This document shows positions 58,506 through 64,000 of a DNA stretch of 64,000 bases, in pieces. The translations under genes and the position numbers were made by a program. The notes under the pieces are model-generated. The model was not told where the DNA came from. It saw only the letters and a program-made list of their open reading frames with translations, and made no database searches. Each line of letters begins with the position of its first letter. Position 1 is the stretch's first letter. Source of the DNA: Phytopseudomonas daroniae (GTDB taxonomy: Bacteria > Pseudomonadota > Gammaproteobacteria > Pseudomonadales > Pseudomonadaceae); the NCBI RefSeq assembly GCF_004327285.1, contig NZ_QJUI01000004.1, positions 186,001 to 250,000 of the forward strand. The letters are read 5' to 3'.

Positions 58506-59174
58506 TTACACCCACTGATCGTTGCGTTTGCGACGTATCCGGAACATGGTCGGCAGGATCAAGCCAGCCAACAGTCCGGCACCGGCGATGCTGCCACCGT
58601 AGACCATGTAGCGCATCAGCACCTGCTTCTGCTCGCTACCCAGTTGTGCCTGGGCTTCGCGCAATTCCGAGCGAGCCTGATTCAGTTCGATGTCCAGGGC
58701 GCTGCGGCTGGCTTCCAGCTCGTCGATCAGGGTCTTGCGCGAATCCAGGGTCTCCTGCATGCCTTGCACGCGGGTTTTCCAGGTGTCGTTGATGCCTTCG
58801 AGTTCGCTGCTCAACTCGGTCACCTTCTGCTCCAGCTGCGGCAGTCGCTCGGCCTGACCGGGCACTTCCTGCAGGTCACGGTTGGCGATCCACACGGCAT
58901 TGCCATTCTCGCCACGCACCTGGCTGTAATCGCCCTGGGTGCGCAGCAGTTGTACGCGCATACCAGAGCTGAGCGTACCGACGATGCGGTAGCCATCGGT
59001 CGGACCGCTGCGCACGTAGGTATTCAAACTGTCACTGACCCAGCGCACGTTGTCGCTGGCCTGCTGAGCGTGAACCGGCGCCGCAATCAGCAGCAAACCG
59101 GACAGCAGCGAAGCCCCGAGCACGCGAACCTGCGGCAGGGAAAAGGAGACGGAAAAAGGGCGGGCTAGGGACAT
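58506..59174 (-). CDS. TIGR04211-like SH3 domain membrane protein
   Basis: A 222-residue protein from the ATG 59172-59174 (MSLARPFSVSFSLPQVRVLG). Signal peptide ends around residue 36 (APVHAQQ), bacterial SH3 domain ~42-105 (NTYVRSGPTDGYRIVGTLSS), coiled coil ~110-185 (QLEQKVTELSSELEGINDTW), C-terminal TM helix ~190-212 (YGGSIAGAGLLAGLILP) and a basic tail IRRKRND. This SH3-coil-TM arrangement is that of the TIGR04211 family. Role unknown, probably at the envelope. Confidence 0.88.
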   Translation of the reverse strand: MSLARPFSVSFSLPQVRVLGASLLSGLLLIAAPVHAQQASDNVRWVSDSLNTYVRSGPTDGYRIVGTLSSGMRVQLLRTQGDYSQVRGENGNAVWIANRDLQEVPGQAERLPQLEQKVTELSSELEGINDTWKTRVQGMQETLDSRKTLIDELEASRSALDIELNQARSELREAQAQLGSEQKQVLMRYMVYGGSIAGAGLLAGLILPTMFRIRRKRNDQWV

Positions 59175-59470
59175 AAAAACGATCTTCACTCGGCGGTGGA
59201 ACACAATGCGACACAGCGCGCTAACGTCGACCAGGCAAATTGTTGTGAAGGCGAGTCACACAGCGCAAATGGCCCAAGGCCATGCTGCCTGCTCGGTTTG
59301 GCCGACTGCACAAAGACAGCAGTGAAACGGGCGGGTTCCTCAGCACCCGGTACATCGACATGATCCGCTGCAACGCCCGATGATCGGCAAATGCTGTAAG
59401 TCGCCAGACTGGCAAAAGGCAATCACGGCATGACCGGCACGTACCAGCGCTGCCAGGATTACCGCGTTAA

Positions 59471-60682
59471 TCAGCGTGGCCGAACGCCCTGCTCGACCGT
59501 TTGCGGTGCAACAGCTCGCCATCCCGCCCATAGAGCCAGCGCGGGGAATGTTCCGCCGATCAGTGCTGCACCCTGCCAGCCAAAGCTTTCGTAGATCGGG
59601 CTGGCGATGGCCGAGCCGGTGGCACCGCCGACGAAGATGCTGGTCATGTACAGCGCATTGAGCCGCGCCCGGCTGTTCTGCTCCAGGGCGTATACCTCGC
59701 GCTGGCCCAGCACCATGTTCAGTTGCACGGCGAAATCCAGCAGCACGGCGCACAGTACCAGACCAATCACGCCAGCGAGCGGGCTGGCCTGCGTCAGGGC
59801 GAAGGCCAGCGGCGCGAGCACCAGCGCCACCACAGTGGCACGACGCGTGTGACCGGCATCGGCCAGGCGACCCGCAATGGGTGCCGCGATCGCACCAATG
59901 GCGCCAACCAGGGCGAACAGCGCGATCTGGCTCTGGCTGAAGCCGTAATGGCGCACCAGCTCCAGGGGAGCCACCGTCCAGAACAGGCTGAACGACGCGA
60001 ACATCAGGCCCTGGTACAGCGCCCGCTGACGCAGCGTCGAGTAGCGGCGCAGCAGGCCGAACAACGACAACAACAGCTGGCCGTAATGCCCGCGGTTATC
60101 CGGCGCATGGCGAGGAATGGTGGTGGCGATCACCACCACGATGCCCAGCATCATCGTCGCGGCAGAGAAGTACACCGCACGCCAGCCGAAATACTCGGCG
60201 ATCAGGCTGGCCACCGGCCGCGCCAGCAGAATGCCCAGCAGCAGGCCAGCCATGATATTGCCCACCACGCGCCCGCGAGTGGCCTCCGGCGCCAGATGCG
60301 CGGCCAGGGGAATCAACATCTGCACCGACACCGAACTTAGACCAACCAGCAGCGACAGGCCGAGAAACAGGTTCGGCGATGACGAGAAGCCAGCGGCCAG
60401 CAGACAGACCATCGCCGCCAGGGTGGTCAGCAGCATCAGCCGACGATTCTCCAGTAGGTCGGCCAGCGGCACCAGAAACAGCAGGCCCAGGGCGTAGCCG
60501 ATCTGGGTCAGGGAAACGATCAGGCTGGCCTTGTGCATCGACAGGCCCACGGCCGGCGCGATCAGCTCGATGATCGGCTGGGCGTAGTAGAGATTGGCGA
60601 CGATGGCGCCGCAGCAGAAGGCGAACAACAGCACCAGCGCCGGGGGCAGGATGTGATGTTCGCGGGAAGTGGATGTGTTCAT
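59471..60682 (-). CDS. MFS transporter (drug/metabolite exporter type)
   Basis: A 403-residue inner-membrane protein with 12 predicted TMs; start at the ATG 60680-60682 (MNTSTSREHHILPPALVLLF). Motif A-like loop GLLFLVPLADLLENRRLML (~65-83) is between TM2 and TM3. It is most similar in style to the YnfM/aromatic- or chloramphenicol-efflux MFS groups. A LysR fragment just upstream (60778-60918) is probably the remnant of its former regulator. Substrate unknown. Confidence 0.88.
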   Translation of the reverse strand: MNTSTSREHHILPPALVLLFAFCCGAIVANLYYAQPIIELIAPAVGLSMHKASLIVSLTQIGYALGLLFLVPLADLLENRRLMLLTTLAAMVCLLAAGFSSSPNLFLGLSLLVGLSSVSVQMLIPLAAHLAPEATRGRVVGNIMAGLLLGILLARPVASLIAEYFGWRAVYFSAATMMLGIVVVIATTIPRHAPDNRGHYGQLLLSLFGLLRRYSTLRQRALYQGLMFASFSLFWTVAPLELVRHYGFSQSQIALFALVGAIGAIAAPIAGRLADAGHTRRATVVALVLAPLAFALTQASPLAGVIGLVLCAVLLDFAVQLNMVLGQREVYALEQNSRARLNALYMTSIFVGGATGSAIASPIYESFGWQGAALIGGTFPALALWAGWRAVAPQTVEQGVRPR

Positions 60683-60777
60683 GGTTGCCTCGCGATGAAT
60701 CGGCGTACACAGGCGCGGATCGTCGGAAGATGGAGCGGCCTGGGAATGTAATGGCGTCACCAGCATCCGGCTGGCTA

Positions 60778-60918
60778 CATCTGGTGAAGTAACGGTACGG
60801 CGCCTCGTCGGGGGTGTCGCTCGAGCAGAAGATCGAGGTGCGGCGCGATGATCCGCCGCCCGAACGCCACCGGCACGCTGACATTCAATAGGTTTCCGAG
60901 GCCTGACCGGCTCTGACT
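60778..60918 (-). pseudogene. LysR-family regulator relic (47 codons)
   Basis: Reading the reverse strand between stops at 60919-60921 and 60775-60777 gives a 47-codon segment including SGLGNLLNVSVPVAFGRRII and APHLDLLLERHP, the start of a LysR effector domain (typical GxLRVSxPVAFGRR...HLxxLLxRHP). No helix-turn-helix part or continuing domain is present. It lies immediately upstream of the MFS exporter gene, a place where LysR genes are commonly found, and directly after the GNAT gene. A deletion removed the rest. Confidence 0.7.
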
Positions 60919-61434
60919 CTAGCTCAAGTCGGGCAGCAGGCACTGCATATGCGTCGTCTGCCAGAGCGGATCGGCTTCGACATCGACGACGGCGAACCCC
61001 TGCTTTTCCCAGAAGCGGATAGCACCCGGTAGAAAGGGATGAGTATGCAGGTAGAGCACCTGCACACCGGCATCGGCGGCATGCTCGTGCAGCCGCGCAT
61101 ATAACGCCCTGGCCAGGCCGAAACGGCGAAATTGCGGAGCAACGAACAGGCGCACGATCTCCACGGTTCGGCGCCCGGCATAGTCGAGCTGAGGGAATCG
61201 GTGGTCATAAGGCAGATAACCAACGGCCGCGACGATCTCGTCGTCACAGCGCGCCAACCAGAAACAGCCATCCTCGCCATTTAGGTACACCTGCTCGAAG
61301 TACTGCAGATCCGCCGGCAATACCGTTGCGTCGAGCATAGGGAAGATTTCCGCGCGGGCCGCCATGACAAAGTCGACCAACTCGGCGATATCGCTCGCCT
61401 GGACGCGGGCGATATGGATGGGTGACGTGTTCAT
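60919..61434 (-). CDS. GNAT-family N-acetyltransferase
   Basis: A 171-residue acetyltransferase from the ATG 61432-61434 (MNTSPIHIARVQASDIAELV), with GGGAGGGG upstream as SD. The acetyl-CoA binding loop is RLFVAPQFRRFGLARAL (~95-111, the Q/R-x-x-G-x-A type), and a C-terminal segment reads FWEKQGFAVVDV. Acceptor substrate unknown. Its last codon abuts the LysR relic, which is in the same frame beyond the stop. Confidence 0.87.
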   Translation of the reverse strand: MNTSPIHIARVQASDIAELVDFVMAARAEIFPMLDATVLPADLQYFEQVYLNGEDGCFWLARCDDEIVAAVGYLPYDHRFPQLDYAGRRTVEIVRLFVAPQFRRFGLARALYARLHEHAADAGVQVLYLHTHPFLPGAIRFWEKQGFAVVDVEADPLWQTTHMQCLLPDLS

Positions 61435-61686
61435 GCCCCTCCCGGATTGCATCGGCACGCTTGCAGACGAAGCGGCCCACTGGTGAAAGTGGCGGCAACA
61501 TAGCCCGCACCTGCCCTGCTCGCAACCACGCACCTCTTTTATATAGGCAACCGAGGCACCAATGTTTCGCGGCGTTGTCACTGAAAGCCCCGAGCATCGA
61601 ACGATGGTTGCTGCTTTTACCCTTGAGCCTCGCCGCCGTTCTCGTTATAAGTCCCGCTACTTTTCCAAGGCCGTATCAGGCAGACC

Positions 61687-62421
61687 ATGAGCCAAGCTGA
61701 TCTCCTCGACCAAGACCCCGTGTTCCAGCTCAAAGGCAGCATGCTGGCCATCACCGTGATGGAACTGGCGCACAACGACCTCGCCCGCCTCGACCTGCAA
61801 CTGGCGGAGAAAGTCGCCCAGGCCCCGAACTTCTTCAGCAACACCCCGCTGGTGCTGGCCCTCGACAAACTGCCGAAGGATGAAGGCAGCCTCGATCTCG
61901 GCGAGCTGATGATCCTGTGCCGCAAGCACGGCCTGCGTACCCTGGCCGTGCGCGCCAACCGCGAAGAGGATATCGCCGCTGCCAACGCACTGGATCTGCC
62001 GGTGCTGCCACCCTCCGGTGCCCGCGAGCGAATCATCGACCCGGCGCCGAAACCGCAGGAGCCACCCGCCAAACCGGCCGAGCCCGAAGTCAAACCGACC
62101 CGCGTGGTCACCACGCCGGTGCGTGGCGGCCAGCAAATCTACGCCCAGGGTTGCGATCTGGTGGTGCTCGCCCCGGTCAGTGCCGGTGCGGAACTTCTCG
62201 CCGATGGCAACATCCATGTTTACGCCCCTATGCGCGGCCGCGCTCTGGCCGGTATCAAGGGTAATCGTCAGGCACGGATTTTCTGCCAGCAGATGGGTGC
62301 GGAACTGCTCTCCATCGCGGGTCAGTACAAGGTTGCCGAAGACCTGCGTCGTGACCCGAACTGGGGGCGTGCGGTACAGGTCGGCCTGACGGGTGACGTG
62401 TTGAACATAACCCGTCTTTAA
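61687..62421 (+). CDS. minC: Septum site-determining protein MinC
   Basis: A 244-residue division inhibitor that, activated by MinD, prevents FtsZ ring formation near the poles. The N-terminal domain (~1-105) is the FtsZ-inhibiting part ([17 protein letters not shown]), a proline-rich linker follows ([17 protein letters not shown], ~120-136), and the C-terminal beta-helix (~140-244) holds MinD-binding [20 protein letters not shown]. First of minCDE; 226 bp separates it from minD. Confidence 0.96.
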   Translation: MSQADLLDQDPVFQLKGSMLAITVMELAHNDLARLDLQLAEKVAQAPNFFSNTPLVLALDKLPKDEGSLDLGELMILCRKHGLRTLAVRANREEDIAAANALDLPVLPPSGARERIIDPAPKPQEPPAKPAEPEVKPTRVVTTPVRGGQQIYAQGCDLVVLAPVSAGAELLADGNIHVYAPMRGRALAGIKGNRQARIFCQQMGAELLSIAGQYKVAEDLRRDPNWGRAVQVGLTGDVLNITRL

Positions 62422-62647
62422 CGGATACTGCCGCCACTTTTAACGGACATAAAGGGCATCTGGAAGCCTTCAGGCAGACTGTCAAAACAATCACTGGCAA
62501 ACAGCCAGTCGGCATCGCTCGGCGCCTGAAGCGAATCGCTTTTCCCGCCTTGCGAGTCGCACCAGAGCCCTGCTCAACGGATTTTTTCGACAGACCACCA
62601 GTTGCTGGCAGGTTCCTGTTTCTTATTCATTTTTGGGGTGAATCACC

Positions 62648-63463
62648 TTGGCCAAGATCCTCGTAGTCACTTCCGGCAAAGGTGGCGTCGGTAAAACCAC
62701 CACCAGCGCCGCCATCGGTACCGGCCTCGCCCTGCGCGGCCACAAGACCGTCATCGTCGACTTCGACGTCGGCCTGCGTAACCTCGACCTGATCATGGGC
62801 TGTGAACGCCGCGTGGTGTACGACTTCGTCAACGTCGTCAACGGCGAAGCCACCCTGTCCCAGGCCCTGATCAAGGACAAACGTCTGGAGAACCTGTACG
62901 TGCTGGCCGCCAGCCAGACCCGTGACAAGGATGCCCTGACCCTGGAAGGCGTGGAAAAGGTCATCAACGAACTGCGCGAAAACTTCGAATACGTGGTCTG
63001 CGATTCGCCGGCCGGTATCGAGAAAGGCGCCCACCTGGCCATGTACTTCGCCGACGAAGCGATCGTGGTGACCAACCCGGAAGTCTCCTCGGTACGCGAC
63101 TCCGACCGTATGCTCGGCCTGCTGGCCAGCAAATCGCGCCGCGCCGAACAAGGCGGTGAGCCGATCAAGGAACACCTGCTGCTGACCCGCTACAACCCGG
63201 AGCGCGTGACCCGCGGTGAAATGCTCGGTGTGGAAGACGTCGAGGAAATCCTCGCCATCCGCCTGCTCGGCGTGATCCCGGAATCCCAGGCCGTGCTCAA
63301 GGCGTCCAACCAGGGCGTGCCCGTGATCCTCGATGATCAGAGCGATGCCGGCCAGGCTTACAGCGATGCAGTGGATCGTTTGCTCGGCAAGGAAGTGGTG
63401 CACCGCTTCCTTGATGTGAAGAAGCAGGGCTTCCTGCAACGTCTGTTTGGAGGTCGAGAATGA
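62648..63463 (+). CDS. minD: Septum site-determining ATPase MinD
   Basis: A 271-residue ATPase that binds the membrane and MinC. It starts at TTG (62648), preceded by GGGGTGA at 7-13 bases; the resulting N-terminus [18 protein letters not shown] contains the deviant Walker A KGGVGKT (11-17). [14 protein letters not shown] (~39-52) and [12 protein letters not shown] (~116-127) complete the nucleotide site; the amphipathic C-terminal helix [12 protein letters not shown] is the membrane-targeting sequence. Overlaps minE by 4 bases. Confidence 0.97.
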   Translation: MAKILVVTSGKGGVGKTTTSAAIGTGLALRGHKTVIVDFDVGLRNLDLIMGCERRVVYDFVNVVNGEATLSQALIKDKRLENLYVLAASQTRDKDALTLEGVEKVINELRENFEYVVCDSPAGIEKGAHLAMYFADEAIVVTNPEVSSVRDSDRMLGLLASKSRRAEQGGEPIKEHLLLTRYNPERVTRGEMLGVEDVEEILAIRLLGVIPESQAVLKASNQGVPVILDDQSDAGQAYSDAVDRLLGKEVVHRFLDVKKQGFLQRLFGGRE

Positions 63464-63714
63464 ATATTTTTGACTTCTTGCGTTCGCGCAAGAAGGAAGC
63501 CACTGCCTCCATCGCCAAAGAGCGCCTACAGATCATCGTTGCCCACGAACGTGGCCAGCGCACTCAGCCAGATTACTTGCCTGCCCTGCAGCAGGAACTG
63601 GTCGAGGTGATCCGCAAGTACGTTGCCATCGATTCCGATCAGGTCCAGGTCGCACTGGAAAACCAGGGCAGCTGCTCGATTCTAGAATTGAACATCACCC
63701 TGCCGGATCGTTGA
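63460..63714 (+). CDS. minE: Cell division topological specificity factor MinE
   Basis: An 84-residue protein that stimulates MinD ATPase and drives its oscillation. The N-terminal anti-MinCD part ([20 protein letters not shown]) and dimer domain [20 protein letters not shown] are typical. ATG overlaps the minD stop (ATGA). Confidence 0.97.
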   Translation: MNIFDFLRSRKKEATASIAKERLQIIVAHERGQRTQPDYLPALQQELVEVIRKYVAIDSDQVQVALENQGSCSILELNITLPDR

Positions 63715-63899
63715 TCCGCGTACCGTAGGGTGGGTTAGCAGCGCCTGGTCGTGACCTTCAATTCACTACCAGAGTCAGTGCGCTGCGTAACCCACCAGGC
63801 GATGCCGAAGACGACATCGACCTTCTGCGGTAACTCGCTCCCCGAATGGCGGCCCCGATGGCCGCTTTTCGTTTTTATCGCCCAACCAACAGAACGCCC
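63715..63899. other. Gap between minE and the pseudouridine synthase gene
   Basis: It has GTAGGGTGGGTTA (~63725) and GTAACCCACC (~63788), a degenerate inverted repeat of the same type as at 16724 and 48567, then no further feature. No gene. Confidence 0.45.
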
Positions 63900-64000
63900 A
63901 TGCCGCTCAGCCAAATCGAAATCGTCCATCAGGATGCCGCCCTGCTGGTGATCAACAAGCCCACCCTGCTGCTCTCGGTGCCCGGTCGCGCCGAAGACAA
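63900..64000 (+). CDS. rluA: Pseudouridine synthase, RluA-type (5' end only)
   Basis: The first 33 codons are visible before the right edge: MPLSQIEIVHQDAALLVINK then PTLLLSVPGRAED. The phrase ...DAALLVINKP(S/T)xLLSVPGR matches the RluA N-terminal region that binds substrate RNA. In P. aeruginosa an RluA-type gene follows minE, consistent with this place. The catalytic Asp lies beyond the window. Confidence 0.85.
   Translation, partial: MPLSQIEIVHQDAALLVINKPTLLLSVPGRAED

Noticed and set aside
59205..59470. Possible gene fragment between SH3 and MFS genes
   Set aside because: Short frames only; nothing resembling a known family on either strand.

Overview
This 64 kb window is GC-rich Pseudomonas-type chromosome. 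Evidence: Pseudomonas gene families (OprD porin, FpvGHJK-CDEF ferripyoverdine system, OruR-type AraC regulator, Pseudomonas-type TreS, TIGR04211-like SH3 protein), min genes followed by an RluA-type gene, and dense short overlaps (ATGA/TGATG). The combination suggests the mendocina/oleovorans/stutzeri side of the genus; that placement is inference from remembered protein families, not a search. No rRNA, tRNA, CRISPR array, prophage or complete IS was seen.

Layout. 1-3780: start of a TRAP dicarboxylate-type uptake gene (reverse), a LysR regulator and an OprD porin. 4212-8692: chemoreceptor, then pxpABC for 5-oxoproline cleavage. 8813-15625: six-gene MoxR/Bat-type operon (moxR, DUF58, DUF4381, two VWA proteins, BatD), then a cupin AraC regulator. 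16928-24029 (reverse): DUF1302 beta-barrel, DUF1329 periplasmic protein, YCF48-like propeller and RND/MMPL transporter, probably one trans-envelope system for a hydrophobic substrate; this is the best candidate for a poorly described system. 24651-31280 (reverse): pepN, DUF2797, yeaC, glpG, phosphatase, nadK. 31540-38234: DUF1853, a PLP desulfhydrase/deaminase, a coiled-coil protein, fadH and an AraC regulator. 38678-44794: complete eight-gene fpvGHJK-fpvCDEF operon behind a Fur-box-like palindrome, with no pyoverdine biosynthesis genes nearby. 44899-46035: an unannotated 28-codon ORF and epsC. 46162-53218: trehalose synthase, cytochrome c, TrxR-like flavoprotein with divergent Rrf2 regulator, a small conserved-looking protein and phosphoglucomutase. 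53335-58269: small proteins and a glucarate catabolism cluster (gudP, gudD, divergent LysR). 58506-60921: SH3 protein, MFS exporter, a LysR relic and a GNAT. 61687-64000: minCDE and the start of a pseudouridine synthase.

The most striking non-coding content is three families of non-coding elements with terminal inverted repeats (MITE-like). Family 1 (265-295 bp, ends AGGGTCTGTTG, internally two large hairpins) is present in three full copies plus a solo end; one copy supplies the last ~18 codons and stop of an AraC regulator. Family 2 (140 bp, ends GGGCACCTCTAAAAAC) occurs twice, once with a perfect TAGA duplication and inside the DUF1302/DUF1329/YCF48/RND gene string. Family 3 (290 bp, ends GAGCCTGTTCAC, TTA duplication) supplies the stop codon of the cytochrome c gene. 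Extragenic REP-like units and hairpins fill several other gaps.
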